From positions 1 through 10,296 of the forward strand of contig UNSN01000025.1 in assembly GCA_900555675.1 (NCBI GenBank): DNA of 10,296 nucleotides. The letters are read 5' to 3'. Under the pieces are notes generated by a model that was not told the origin of the DNA, ran no database searches, and saw nothing but the letters and a program-made list of their open reading frames with translations. The DNA is from Candidatus Saccharimonadota bacterium. GTDB taxonomy: Bacteria; Patescibacteriota; Saccharimonadia; Saccharimonadales; Saccharimonadaceae. This document shows, one piece after another, positions 1 through 6,461 of the stretch; within the stretch, counting starts at the first letter, position 1, and every line of letters begins with the position of its first letter. The position numbers were made by a program, and so were the translations under genes.

Positions 1-55
1 GCGACGCGACTTCGCCACTAAGATGTTCATTCAAATATTTCGCAACTTTATTCAT
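1..55 (-). CDS. N-terminal fragment of a leftward gene, possibly an FAD-linked oxidase
   Basis: Only the first 18 codons are inside the window, reading MNKVAKYLNEHLSGEVAS leftward from an ATG at 55-53. The start is well supported: a strong Shine-Dalgarno TAAGGAGG lies just upstream (67-60), and an extended -10 promoter with a 17-bp spacer lies beyond it. The gene is divergent from tRNA-Leu. From memory, FAD-binding oxidoreductases of Saccharibacteria often begin with a similar VAKYL-x-EHL-x-GEV stretch, but 18 residues are too few to assign a family. The existence of the gene is fairly secure; its product is a guess. Confidence 0.6.
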   Translation of the reverse strand, partial: MNKVAKYLNEHLSGEVAS

Positions 56-80
56 CAATCCTCCTTAGTATGTTACTTCA

Positions 81-109
81 ATTTTAGCATAAGCGCGGAC
101 AGTTGATAA
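81..109 (-). promoter_or_regulatory. Promoter of the leftward gene at 1-55
   Basis: Read leftward, a -35 TTATCA (109-104) and a -10 TAAAAT (86-81) are separated by 17 bp, and TG stands just upstream of the -10 (extended -10). The -35 box is the reverse complement of most of the tRNA-Leu -35, so the two divergent promoters share it. Confidence 0.55.
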
Positions 110-131
110 GTAGAATTTGTTTTGATATAAT
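103..131 (+). promoter_or_regulatory. Promoter of tRNA-Leu
   Basis: The -35 TTGATA (103-108) and the perfect -10 TATAAT (126-131) are separated by exactly 17 bp. Transcription should start at about 138, within two bases of the tRNA 5' end at 140. Confidence 0.8.
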
Positions 132-139
132 CGGGTTAT

Positions 140-224
140 GCGGATGTGGTGGAATTGGTAGACACGCATGCCTTAGGAGCATGTGCCTCACGGCGTGAAG
201 GTTCAAGTCCTTTCATCCGCACCA
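140..224 (+). tRNA. tRNA-Leu(UAG)
   Basis: This is a class II tRNA with a full cloverleaf. The acceptor arms GCGGATG (140-146) and CATCCGC (214-220) pair perfectly. The D-loop has the normal GG, the anticodon TAG is at 174-176, and a long variable arm with a short stem (CTCACGGCGTGAAG region) is typical of leucine tRNA. The T-loop reads TTCAAGT. A221 is the leucine-type discriminator and CCA is encoded (222-224). It decodes CUN codons, mainly CUA/CUG. A Rho-independent terminator follows about 25 bases downstream, so it appears to be a single-gene transcript. Confidence 0.96.
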
Positions 225-248
225 AGAACTGAAATTTTTCACCATAAG

Positions 249-276
249 AAAATCACCCTGAGCATGGGTGATTTTT
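249..276 (+). terminator. Rho-independent terminator after tRNA-Leu
   Basis: The stem ATCACCC (252-258) pairs with GGGTGAT (266-272) around a 7-base loop. An A-run before it (249-251) and a T-run after it (272-276) extend the stem. The flanking A and T runs mean it could also act leftward, at the end of ORF133. Confidence 0.85.
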
Positions 277-301
277 AATGTCATAAATTCAGAGTCTACA
301 C

Positions 302-333
302 GACAGGCAATCGTAAAAGAACAATCACCTGTC
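302..333. repeat. Left pair of GACAGG-type inverted motifs
   Basis: GACAGGCAATCG (302-313, + strand) and GACAGGTGATTG (333-322, - strand) face each other here. The first has an exact reverse-complement copy at 877-888, and a looser copy, GACAGGTGTAAT, lies at 1052-1063. Together they bracket ORF133. They may be protein-binding sites or worn ends of a small mobile element; neither is proven. Confidence 0.4.
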
Positions 334-349
334 ATATAGATAGAAGCTA

Positions 350-751
350 CTAGAACTGCACAATAGAGGCTACCGAGATGTAGAAAAGACAGTCGTTGAT
401 AATAGTCCGAGACTTGGTCCTTAGCTGTGCCTCTTCCTTGCTGCTTTCCGGGGGGGCGCCCCTTAAGGCCTTCTTAATAACATTGAATTCCAATGCTATT
501 GAGCCAGCCTCGATAGAGACTTCTTGCATAAGCCTCTTTTCGCCAGCTTCCCCTTCGTTGTGCTCATCGAGGATACACACAAGGCGACTTGTGCCATCCT
601 CTACGGACTTGATCGCAGTTTCGAAACGGCGCCTCTTGTCGGGATCTTCAGAATAGAATTTGCCATCGATGAGGTCTCTAAGAACCTCCCAGACTACCCT
701 GACTGTCTTAGCACTCTCTGTAATCTCGTGCATGTAGTTTTTGGGGCACAT
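350..751 (-). CDS. Hypothetical protein of 133 residues (ORF133)
   Basis: I do not recognise this protein. It looks soluble, highly charged and mostly helical, with no signal peptide or membrane segment. Clusters of Arg/Lys (DKRRRFETAIK) alternate with acidic stretches (EHNEGEAGEKR). The reading frame opens with a GTG at 760, but I prefer the ATG at 751 because AGGAAG (766-761) then has a normal 9-base spacing, whereas it would abut the GTG. It ends in TAG at 350. The gene stands alone between two tRNA genes, with GACAGG-type motifs on both sides and a large stem-loop in its upstream region. A run of seven G on the + strand (450-456) lies inside the coding region. These features suggest an accessory, possibly acquired gene. 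The decent start site and lack of a better overlapping frame favour a real gene, with moderate confidence. Confidence 0.55.
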   Translation of the reverse strand: MCPKNYMHEITESAKTVRVVWEVLRDLIDGKFYSEDPDKRRRFETAIKSVEDGTSRLVCILDEHNEGEAGEKRLMQEVSIEAGSIALEFNVIKKALRGAPPESSKEEAQLRTKSRTIINDCLFYISVASIVQF

Positions 752-810
752 ACCCTTCACCTTCCTGATGTTTTTCTCATCCGCAGGATTGCAGCGTGTC
801 GTTCTTTAAC

Positions 811-876
811 AACACAAGATGAGATTTCATTCCTCTCAATGATTCTTAAGAAAGAAATTAAAACTCATCTTGTATT
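811..876. repeat. Large imperfect stem-loop upstream of ORF133
   Basis: ACAAGATGAG (814-823) and CTCATCTTGT (864-873) are perfect inverted copies, and the stem continues inward as ATTTC (824-828) with GAAAT (854-858) after a 5-base bulge. The loop contains the palindrome TTCTTAAGAA (843-852). It lies 60 bases upstream of the ORF133 start and directly against the inverted-repeat arm at 877-888. It has no following T-run on either strand, so it does not look like a terminator. Function unknown. Confidence 0.55.
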
Positions 877-888
877 CGATTGCCTGTC
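877..888 (-). repeat. Right arm of a 12-bp inverted repeat
   Basis: CGATTGCCTGTC here is the exact reverse complement of 302-313. The two arms lie about 560 bp apart and enclose ORF133. Together with the two bases that follow it, the arm also contains TTGACA (read leftward, 890-885). Confidence 0.5.
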
Positions 889-991
889 AAAGTTCACTTT
901 CGGACGAGGATTTACTCAACTCATCAACGAAAGCTACTTTTATTTATACCACACTTGTGTAAAAAAGTCAATAGAATACACTCAACGTAAC

Positions 992-1020
992 TTGTCAGGA
1001 CTTGAAACCTGAACTATAAT
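992..1020 (+). promoter_or_regulatory. Promoter of tRNA-Val
   Basis: TTGTCA (992-997) and a perfect TATAAT (1015-1020) are separated by 17 bp. Predicted transcription start is near 1027, giving a leader of about 40 bases that would be trimmed by RNase P. The same transcript probably continues into the 173-residue ORF. Confidence 0.8.
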
Positions 1021-1066
1021 TAGCTCACATCATGAGTTCGTTAAATAAAACGACAGGTGTAATTAC

Positions 1067-1143
1067 GGGAAATTAGCTCAGTTGGCTAGAGCGCACGATT
1101 CACATTCGTGAGGTCACAGGTTCGAGCCCTGTATTTCCCACCA
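1067..1143 (+). tRNA. tRNA-Val(CAC)
   Basis: The acceptor arms GGGAAAT (1067-1073) and ATTTCCC (1133-1139) pair perfectly. The D-loop contains GG, the anticodon stem CACGA/TCGTG encloses the loop TTCACAT with anticodon CAC (1101-1103), and the T-loop is TTCGAGC. The discriminator is A1140 and CCA is encoded (1141-1143). It reads GUG valine codons. No terminator separates it from the ORF that begins 20 bases downstream. Confidence 0.96.
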
Positions 1144-1162
1144 TTTCACGTTAGGTATAAAT

Positions 1163-1684
1163 ATGGAATCTTTTTACGTTACGTCAACTCATCTTGACAT
1201 AGATATGACGACTGAACCTCATCCGTCTGGATTAGTCATATTCTCGCGAGAATTATCTGCAAACGGAGAGTCGGCTGGACACATAATAATATCTCCCGAG
1301 AACCATCATACGGATATATACTGTGATTACCTTGAAAGAAATGAAGCTTTAGTAGCAGAACGTGAACGTTGGGGGATAAATATTCGACAAGATAAGATCG
1401 TGAATTACTTCACCCGAACAGAACCTGCTTATGGAATGTATATACCCCAGTCAGACGACATACTGGGCTATCCCGACCTACTAATAGCTTGTACGAATAA
1501 TAGAAAAGCGAAGAAATTAGCCCGCCAAGAATTAGGAGTAGACCCGACGCAAGTTAAATTGGCAACGCAAGCCCTCGGTATAGTAATGGCTGATCTGGAT
1601 ATTTTACATAGAGCCGACGGCAAAACTCGGCTGATAAATTTCCCAAAAGACCAACTTGACGAACAGCAAATTACAGTATATTAA
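1163..1684 (+). CDS. Hypothetical protein of 173 residues, downstream of tRNA-Val
   Basis: I do not recognise a family. The protein looks soluble, with no signal peptide or membrane segment. The N-terminal half is rich in His, Asp and Thr. The middle contains a charged helix (about residues 56-70, EALVAERERW) and a Pro/Tyr-rich stretch near residue 90. The C-terminal third reads as a helix followed by MADLDILHRADGK. The ATG at 1163 lies only 19 bases after the tRNA-Val CCA end, with a weak ribosome binding site (TTAGGT, 1151-1156) and no promoter of its own that I can see. It is therefore likely co-transcribed with tRNA-Val. An alternative ATG is at 1205. Length, composition and absence of a competing frame support a real gene; function is unknown. 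Confidence 0.6.
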   Translation: MESFYVTSTHLDIDMTTEPHPSGLVIFSRELSANGESAGHIIISPENHHTDIYCDYLERNEALVAERERWGINIRQDKIVNYFTRTEPAYGMYIPQSDDILGYPDLLIACTNNRKAKKLARQELGVDPTQVKLATQALGIVMADLDILHRADGKTRLINFPKDQLDEQQITVY

Positions 1685-1727
1685 AGTATTAAACACAACT
1701 TTCACTCTTTTTATTTTCCCCTTATCG

Positions 1728-1736
1728 TGGTAAAAT
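1728..1736 (+). promoter_or_regulatory. Probable extended -10 promoter of typA
   Basis: TGGTAAAAT (1728-1736) is an extended -10 element. The -35 position 17 bp upstream reads only TTTTTA. Transcription would start near 1743, just before the ribosome binding site. Confidence 0.45.
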
Positions 1737-1752
1737 TTTATATTAAGAGGAA

Positions 1753-1773
1753 GGTCTGTGTTAATATCAGACC
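1753..1773 (+). promoter_or_regulatory. Hairpin over the annotated typA start codon
   Basis: GGTCTG (1753-1758) and CAGACC (1768-1773) form a perfect 6-bp stem with a 9-base loop. The stem takes in the last two G of the Shine-Dalgarno and the first base of the GTG start. It could modulate TypA initiation, or it could mean that the real start is the ATG at 1782 just beyond it. Confidence 0.5.
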
Positions 1774-3605
1774 ATATTTTTATGAAGGACGCTAGCAAGA
1801 TTCGAAACATTGCCATTATTGCCCACGTCGACCACGGCAAAACGACCATGGTTGACGGGCTATTAAAGCAGTCGCGAACATTCCGCGACAACCAAGCCGA
1901 GATGAGCCAGGAATTGATTATGGATTCCGGCGATCAAGAGCACGAGCGCGGCATCACCATCACCGCCAAACAAACGTCAATTTTTTACGGCTACTACAAA
2001 ATAAACATCATTGACACACCAGGACACGCCGATTTCTCTGGCGAAGTTGAGCGAACCTTGAATATGGCAGATGGCGTTCTGCTGATCGTGGACGCACAGG
2101 AAGGTCCGATGCCTCAGACCAAATTCGTATTAGCGAAGGCACTTGAGCTGGGACTGAAGCCTGTCGTGATTATCAATAAGATTGACAAGCCAGCCAGGCG
2201 AATTGCCGAAGTTGAAGATGAGTTGAGCGATCTGTTTTTGGAGCTAGCGACCGACGATTCTCAATTGCAATATCCAATTTATTACGCAATCGGACGCGAC
2301 GGAAAATCATGGAAAGAAATTCCTGCAAACACCGACGAAGACGCAGATTTGACGCCAATTTTTGACGCGATTATCAACGACATTCCAGCGCCAGACGTGA
2401 CGGAAGATGGCGCGTTTCAATTGCTTGTTACCAGCTTACAATACGACACGTTCCAGGGGAAATATGCGATTGGGCGAATTGCTCGCGGATCTGTTAAGCG
2501 TGGCTTGCAGGTCAGTTTGATGAAAAATGGCGAAGTTGCGGGTTCTGCACGAATTGAGAAAGTTTTTGGCTATCGCGGTTTGAATCGTGAAGAACTTGAC
2601 GAAGCTTTTGCTGGCGACATTGTGGCGTTGGTTGGCGTGGCTGATGCGCATATTGGCGATACGATTGCCGATAAAGAACAACCTGAAGCGCTGCCAACAA
2701 TTGACATTGAAGCGCCAACTCTGAGCATGTACCTCGGCCCAAACACCAGTCCAATGAAGGGACGCGAGGGCGAGTTTACGACATCTAGGCAAATTGGCGA
2801 CCGATTGAAGCGAGAGCTTGAAACCAACGTGGCGCTACGAGTCGAGGAAAACGGAATTGGCTTTACGATTTCTGGACGCGGCGAATTGCACTTGAGTGTT
2901 TTGATTGAAACCATGCGACGTGAAGGATTTGAGTTTGAAGTTGGACGACCGCAAGTTGTTACAATTACCGAAGATGGCGTTGAAAAAGAACCGATTGAAG
3001 AATTGCAAATTGAAGTCGGAAGCGAATTTATCGGCGCGATTAGTCAAGAGCTTGGTGCGCGGCATGCCGAAATGAAATCCCAAGAAACGACCACCGCTGG
3101 CGCTGCTCGCCTGACTTACATTTTGCCGACGAGGGCGTTGATTGGTCTGCGCAACATTTTATTGACCGCCACCAGAGGTACGGTGATTATGAATTCCCTG
3201 CCTCACGGATATCAACCGCTTGGCGGAAAATTGCCAAAAACCCGCAATGGAGTTTTGATCGCGTTTGAGGCTGGCACAACAACACCTTACGCCCTGCAAG
3301 CAGCTGAGGCGCGCGGTGAACTATTGGTCGGGCCAGGAACGGAAGTTTACGCCGGAATGATTGTCGGAATCTATAATCGCCAAGAAGACATCGAAATCAA
3401 CGTTTGTAAAGCCAAGCATTTGACCAACATGCGTTCCAAATCGTCAGACGGAACTGTGCAATTGACGCCATTTACGCAATTTAGCTTGGAGCAATGTATC
3501 GACTTTATCGAAGATGACGAGCTTCTGGAAGTTACGCCAAAATCATTACGACTTCGCAAGCGATATCTGGACGCAAACGAACGAAAACGCGCCGCGAAAC
3601 AATAG
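1758..3605 (+). CDS. typA: Ribosome-associated translational GTPase TypA/BipA
   Basis: TypA (BipA) is a cytosolic GTPase related to EF-G and LepA. It binds the ribosome and supports subunit assembly and growth under stress, notably cold. The 615 residues match the family length (about 605-615). GTPase motifs are visible: G1 AHVDHGKT (22-29), G2 RGITITA (64-70), G3 DTPGH (86-90) and G4 NKID (140-143). The G5 position reads YAIGRDG (about 176-182) where many homologues have an SA-x motif. The remainder covers domain II (about 215-305), an EF-G-like domain III/V region ([17 protein letters not shown]) and the TypA-specific C-terminal domain ending in a basic tail. The GTG at 1758 has AAGAGG seven bases upstream; the alternative ATG at 1782 gives a protein 8 residues shorter, closer to the usual N-terminus, but with no clear ribosome binding site. 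A terminator follows. Confidence 0.97.
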   Translation: MLISDHIFMKDASKIRNIAIIAHVDHGKTTMVDGLLKQSRTFRDNQAEMSQELIMDSGDQEHERGITITAKQTSIFYGYYKINIIDTPGHADFSGEVERTLNMADGVLLIVDAQEGPMPQTKFVLAKALELGLKPVVIINKIDKPARRIAEVEDELSDLFLELATDDSQLQYPIYYAIGRDGKSWKEIPANTDEDADLTPIFDAIINDIPAPDVTEDGAFQLLVTSLQYDTFQGKYAIGRIARGSVKRGLQVSLMKNGEVAGSARIEKVFGYRGLNREELDEAFAGDIVALVGVADAHIGDTIADKEQPEALPTIDIEAPTLSMYLGPNTSPMKGREGEFTTSRQIGDRLKRELETNVALRVEENGIGFTISGRGELHLSVLIETMRREGFEFEVGRPQVVTITEDGVEKEPIEELQIEVGSEFIGAISQELGARHAEMKSQETTTAGAARLTYILPTRALIGLRNILLTATRGTVIMNSLPHGYQPLGGKLPKTRNGVLIAFEAGTTTPYALQAAEARGELLVGPGTEVYAGMIVGIYNRQEDIEINVCKAKHLTNMRSKSSDGTVQLTPFTQFSLEQCIDFIEDDELLEVTPKSLRLRKRYLDANERKRAAKQ

Positions 3606-3619
3606 TCGTGTAAACCACA

Positions 3620-3650
3620 AAACCGCCCCGTAATGGAGCGGTTTATTTTT
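3620..3650 (+). terminator. Rho-independent terminator after typA
   Basis: AAACCGC (3620-3626) pairs with GCGGTTT (3638-3644), with further pairing inside, followed by ATTTTT (3645-3650). In the leftward direction the stem is followed by TTTTGTGG, so it may also serve the convergent DUF2569-like gene. Confidence 0.88.
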
Positions 3651-3665
3651 ATACGCAGAAAGGAA

Positions 3666-4235
3666 TTAGTTGACAAGAGTTTCTTTGACTCGGCGGGAAG
3701 CAAAGAAGTACAAGATTACCAATCCTTCTACTATTAGCATTGTAACGATTCCGGTGATAAATGCCGGAACCTCTACTCCCGATCTTCCGGATGCATATAT
3801 AACTACCGCATTCGCAACATTACCCAATCCAGCTGTGGCGATCGTAGCAACAGCTAGCCATTTACCAAGACGCTTCTGCATCGTTATGAACACAACTGCA
3901 CAAATAGCCAAGACTACTAGTACAGGTGAAAATATCAAAGAAATGACGTTTTCAGGCTGGCTAAGATTCATTATTGCCTGGAAAAACACTGCTGTATTGA
4001 CAAGGCTACCGATAACGAAACAAACCACAAAGAACATTAACCAACCCTTAACACCCTTCAGGGATTCCGCCATCACGACATATTGCACAGGCGCTGCTTG
4101 AGGTTGTGCAAAATATTGCTGACTGACCGGTTGCTGCTCATACGGTGTGTTCTGCGGTTGTGGTGCAGGACCGTACTGTGCGTTTGGATCAGGCTGTGGC
4201 GCATATTGCGGCTGCTGAGGTTCTTGTTTTGGCAT
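3666..4235 (-). CDS. DUF2569-like four-helix membrane protein with Pro/Gln-rich N-terminus
   Basis: The 189-residue protein has two parts. Residues 1-50 are a low-complexity tail rich in Pro, Gln, Ala and Tyr, probably disordered and cytoplasmic. Residues 60-183 contain four hydrophobic helices (about 64-90, 97-118, 125-147, 157-179). The first helix opens with KGVKGWLMFF and the protein closes with ASRRVKETL. Both resemble the ends of the DUF2569 family (a GGWL start and an SKRVK-TF end), whose role is not known. The assignment is from memory of that pattern. The ATG start has AAGGAG at a spacing of about 8-9 bases. The gene lies 35 bp downstream of rarA on the same strand and has its own extended -10 overlapping the rarA stop codon. 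It converges with typA. Confidence 0.7.
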   Translation of the reverse strand: MPKQEPQQPQYAPQPDPNAQYGPAPQPQNTPYEQQPVSQQYFAQPQAAPVQYVVMAESLKGVKGWLMFFVVCFVIGSLVNTAVFFQAIMNLSQPENVISLIFSPVLVVLAICAVVFITMQKRLGKWLAVATIATAGLGNVANAVVIYASGRSGVEVPAFITGIVTMLIVEGLVILYFFASRRVKETLVN

Positions 4236-4269
4236 ATTAACTTCTCCTTTTAAGAATATTGATATGCCA

Positions 4270-4278
4270 ATTATATCA
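4270..4278 (-). promoter_or_regulatory. Extended -10 promoter of the DUF2569-like gene
   Basis: Read leftward, TGATATAAT (4278-4270) is a perfect extended -10. It overlaps the TAA stop of rarA (4273-4271). The -35 region is weak (ACCAGA). Transcription would start near 4263, leaving a leader of about 28 bases that contains the Shine-Dalgarno. Confidence 0.6.
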
Positions 4279-5443
4279 CATCCTTTATTTCCTCTGGTAA
4301 AAATCCTTTGTCATGCTTAAAGCCAGCTTGCCACTTGTAACCCTTGTTATAGCCCAAATCTTTCATCAATTTGGTCGGAGCATTCCTGAGATGCAACGGC
4401 ACGGGAGAATTCGGATATTTATGCGCCAATTCAAAAGCGCCGTGCATTAAATCGGTAATTTCACGCGACTTCTGGCTGCGAGCCAACGCAATAGCGCAAT
4501 GGAATAAATTATACTTCGCCTCTGGAAGACCGACGCGCTCGACAGCCTCAAATGTTGCAATTGCCAAGCTCAGCGCACCATTACCCGCCAGCCCAATATC
4601 TTCCGACGCAAAAATTACCATTCGCCGAGCAATAAACTTCGGATCTTCGCCCGCGTCAATCATTCGCGCCAAATAATACGTCGCAGCCGTCGCATCACCG
4701 CCTCTTAGCGACTTGATAAAAGCGGAAATCACGTCGTAATGCGAATCGCCTTTTTTATCATAGCCCGGAAGCCGCTTCTGAGCTGCCGCCTTAACTACTT
4801 CCGGCGTTACTTTTTCGTTAAAACTCAGCGCCAATTCCAAATTGCCCAGAGCCACCCTTGCATCGCCATCCGATAATTCCGCCAAATAGTCCAGAGCTTT
4901 GGGCGAAACTTGCTTGGACTTTTTCAGGACTTTCAGCGCTCTTTTTAATACCGATATAATTTCGTCTTTTGTCAATCGCTGAAGAACTAAAACTCGAGAA
5001 CGCGACAGTAGCGGCGTGATGACTTCAAAGCTCGGATTCTCGGTCGTCGCACCGATTAACGTAATTAGCCCACTCTCAACGTGCGGCAAAAACGCGTCTT
5101 GTTGAGCTTTATTAAATCGGTGGATTTCGTCAACGAATAGAATTGTCCTAAGTCCCAGATTCCAGTTTTGGCGGGCGTGCTCAATCACTTGTTCAACGTC
5201 CTTTTTTCCGCTTGTAACTGCCGACAGCTCAATGAACTCCGCCTTCACTTCACGCGCAATAATTCGTGCCAATGTTGTTTTTCCAGTTCCCGGCGGACCC
5301 CATAATATCAAACTGACCGGCTCGCCATTCTTAACAATCCGCCTCAATAACTCGCCCTCACCAAGCAAATGACTCTGTCCTATCACCTCGTCCAGCGTCT
5401 GCGGTCTCATCTGTTCAGCCAGCGGCTGCCTACTATCACTCAT
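4271..5443 (-). CDS. rarA: Replication-associated AAA+ ATPase RarA (MgsA)
   Basis: RarA is a cytosolic clamp-loader-like AAA+ ATPase that acts at stalled replication forks and gaps in single-stranded DNA. Numbered from the ATG at 5443 (390 residues), it shows Walker A GPPGTGKT (49-56), Walker B ILFVDEIH with the DE pair at 105-106, sensor-1 [10 protein letters not shown] (131-140) and an arginine-finger segment LLSRSR (145-150). The C-terminal half is the MgsA tetramerisation region, recognisable from [15 protein letters not shown] and the SEDIGLA stretch. The frame stays open upstream to a TTG at 5476, but I choose the ATG: the -10 TATAAT lies inside that extension, ending six bases before the ATG. 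With no proper Shine-Dalgarno (only GGAAG one base from the ATG), this predicts a leaderless mRNA. Confidence 0.95.
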   Translation of the reverse strand: MSDSRQPLAEQMRPQTLDEVIGQSHLLGEGELLRRIVKNGEPVSLILWGPPGTGKTTLARIIAREVKAEFIELSAVTSGKKDVEQVIEHARQNWNLGLRTILFVDEIHRFNKAQQDAFLPHVESGLITLIGATTENPSFEVITPLLSRSRVLVLQRLTKDEIISVLKRALKVLKKSKQVSPKALDYLAELSDGDARVALGNLELALSFNEKVTPEVVKAAAQKRLPGYDKKGDSHYDVISAFIKSLRGGDATAATYYLARMIDAGEDPKFIARRMVIFASEDIGLAGNGALSLAIATFEAVERVGLPEAKYNLFHCAIALARSQKSREITDLMHGAFELAHKYPNSPVPLHLRNAPTKLMKDLGYNKGYKWQAGFKHDKGFLPEEIKDVI

Positions 5444-5449
5444 ACTTCC

Positions 5450-5455
5450 ATTATA
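5450..5455 (-). promoter_or_regulatory. -10 box of rarA, leaderless arrangement
   Basis: Read leftward, TATAAT (5455-5450) is followed by six bases and then the ATG (5443). A start site seven bases after the -10 would be the A of the ATG. The -35 is weak (TTTTGG at 17 bp). Confidence 0.6.
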
Positions 5456-5490
5456 TCGCGAATTCCATAAAGCCAAAAAGTCGTCCGTCG

Positions 5491-5521
5491 TTTACACTTT
5501 CCTCGCACAAAATGCTACAAT
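5491..5521 (+). promoter_or_regulatory. Promoter of the slipin gene
   Basis: An extended -10 TGCTACAAT (5513-5521) is preceded by TTTACA (5491-5496) at a long 19-bp spacing. It is divergent from the rarA promoter about 35 bp away. Confidence 0.6.
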
Positions 5522-5545
5522 AGATCTATCTAAATAGGAGGAAAA

Positions 5546-6292
5546 ATGGAAGCATTCGTAATAATAATCTTGTCGTTTATCGGGCTTTATGTGCTAAGCG
5601 GCATTAAAATCGTTAATCAATATCAGCGCGGCGTGGTTTTGACGCTCGGTAAATTTACTGGTGTTCGCGAACCAGGATTAAGAGTTGTTATTCCAGGATT
5701 GCAGACGATGATGCTGGTCGATATTCGTTCAACTCCAATTGACGTTCCAAAACAAGAAGTCATCACTAAAGACAACGTCACTGTCGGCGTTGATGCGGTG
5801 GTTTATTTCCGAGTTATCAACGCGCCAAAAGCCGTGCTAGAAACCACGAACTATATTTACGCGACTAGCCAATTTGCCCAAGCGGCACTACGCGACGTCA
5901 CTGGAAATGTCGATATGGACGATTTGCTCGCCAAGCGCGAAGAGATTTCTCAGCAGATCAAGGAAATTGTTGACGCCGAAACTGACAAATGGGGCATCGA
6001 TGTCGAGAACGTTAAGATTCAGAATATCGAGCTTCCTGGCGATATGAAACGTGCTATGGCCAAACAAGCCGAGGCAGAGCGCGAGCGCCGCGCCAACATC
6101 ATCAACGCTGACGGTGAAAAAGCTGCAGCTGAAACATTAGCCCAAGCCGCAGAAATCCTAGCAAAAACTCAAGGCGCCATCAATCTGCGAACATTGAACA
6201 CCTTAGAGCGAATCTCCACGGAGCCAAGCCAAAAGACGATGATGTTATTCCCTATCGAACTCATCGACGCGATTCGTGGCGGTAAAAAATAA
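5546..6292 (+). CDS. Slipin/stomatin-like SPFH-domain membrane protein
   Basis: SPFH proteins of the slipin/stomatin type are membrane-anchored scaffolds that form rings or microdomains and influence the stability of other membrane proteins. The 248-residue sequence begins with one hydrophobic segment (about 3-20). The SPFH domain follows, with the recognisable QRGVVLTLGKFTG (27-39), EPGLRVVIPG (42-51) and a KDNVTVGVDAVVYFRV stretch (75-90). A charged Ala/Glu-rich coiled coil occupies about 165-210 (AKQAEAERERRA). The length is typical of short slipins. The start is certain: AGGAGG (5536-5541) lies four bases before the ATG. Slipins are often paired with an NfeD-type protease partner; none is next to it here. 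A strong hairpin follows and the gene converges with tRNA-Gly(CCC). Confidence 0.93.
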   Translation: MEAFVIIILSFIGLYVLSGIKIVNQYQRGVVLTLGKFTGVREPGLRVVIPGLQTMMLVDIRSTPIDVPKQEVITKDNVTVGVDAVVYFRVINAPKAVLETTNYIYATSQFAQAALRDVTGNVDMDDLLAKREEISQQIKEIVDAETDKWGIDVENVKIQNIELPGDMKRAMAKQAEAERERRANIINADGEKAAAETLAQAAEILAKTQGAINLRTLNTLERISTEPSQKTMMLFPIELIDAIRGGKK

Positions 6293-6310
6293 ACCACTTA
6301 TCAATAAAAT

Positions 6311-6340
6311 AAGCACTCTGTAATTTTACAGAGTGCTTTA
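6311..6340. terminator. Bidirectional terminator between the slipin gene and tRNA-Gly(CCC)
   Basis: A perfect 12-bp stem, AAGCACTCTGTA (6311-6322) with TACAGAGTGCTT (6327-6338), has a 4-base loop. The T-rich tail is better on the leftward side (TTATTTTATT), so it should stop tRNA-Gly(CCC) transcripts as well as the slipin message. Confidence 0.85.
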
Positions 6341-6347
6341 TGATTTC

Positions 6348-6422
6348 TGGTGCGGATGGGGAGAGTCGAACTCCCATCTCAACCTTGGGAAGGTCACATA
6401 ATAGCCGCTATACGACACCCGC
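6348..6422 (-). tRNA. tRNA-Gly(CCC)
   Basis: Read leftward, acceptor GCGGGTG pairs with CATCCGC (one G-T wobble). The anticodon loop TTCCCAA has anticodon CCC (+ strand 6389-6387). The D-loop has GG, the T-arm is GGGAG-TTCGACT-CTCCC, the discriminator is A and CCA is encoded (6350-6348). It reads GGG glycine codons. Its 19/56 positions are the normal G and C, unlike tRNA-Gly(GCC) nearby. Confidence 0.95.
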
Positions 6423-6432
6423 GCTCGATAAA

Positions 6433-6461
6433 ATTATAACACCCTTGTCAGATAGCGACAA
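6433..6461 (-). promoter_or_regulatory. Promoter of tRNA-Gly(CCC)
   Basis: Read leftward, TTGTCG (6461-6456) and TATAAT (6438-6433) have a 17-bp spacer, with TG before the -10 (extended). The divergent tRNA-Phe -35 lies inside this spacer. Confidence 0.75.

Larger units (their letters stand above)
752..1066. other. Intergenic stretch between ORF133 and tRNA-Val
   Basis: About 315 bases without a gene I can support. It holds the Shine-Dalgarno of ORF133 (766-761), a large imperfect inverted repeat (811-876), one arm of the 12-bp inverted repeat (877-888), the tRNA-Val promoter (992-1020) and another GACAGG motif (1052-1063). Leftward, TTGACA (890-885) matches a -35 box but I see no good -10 at 16-18 bp from it. 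An open frame on the + strand runs through part of the region, but it has a TTG start and no ribosome binding site. Confidence 0.6.

Noticed and set aside
524..1012. Open frame of 162 codons on the + strand overlapping ORF133
   Set aside because: It begins with TTG without a ribosome binding site, runs antisense to ORF133 for half its length, and its translation looks like an out-of-frame product. The ORF133 frame has a proper start.
1018..1080. Ten-base direct repeat AATTAGCTCA at 1018-1027 and inside tRNA-Val (1071-1080), possibly an attachment-site remnant
   Set aside because: It is short, comes from the 5' rather than the 3' part of the tRNA where integration normally occurs, and no integrase is in the window.
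2173..3083. Several leftward open frames inside typA
   Set aside because: They are antisense shadows of a strongly conserved gene and have no start signals of their own.
3670..4101. Open frame of 143 codons on the + strand
   Set aside because: It is antisense to the DUF2569-like gene, whose hydrophobic pattern and ribosome binding site are clear.
5444..5476. Eleven-codon N-terminal extension of rarA from a TTG at 5476
   Set aside because: The extension contains the -10 box, has no ribosome binding site, and lengthens RarA beyond the usual start of its AAA+ region.
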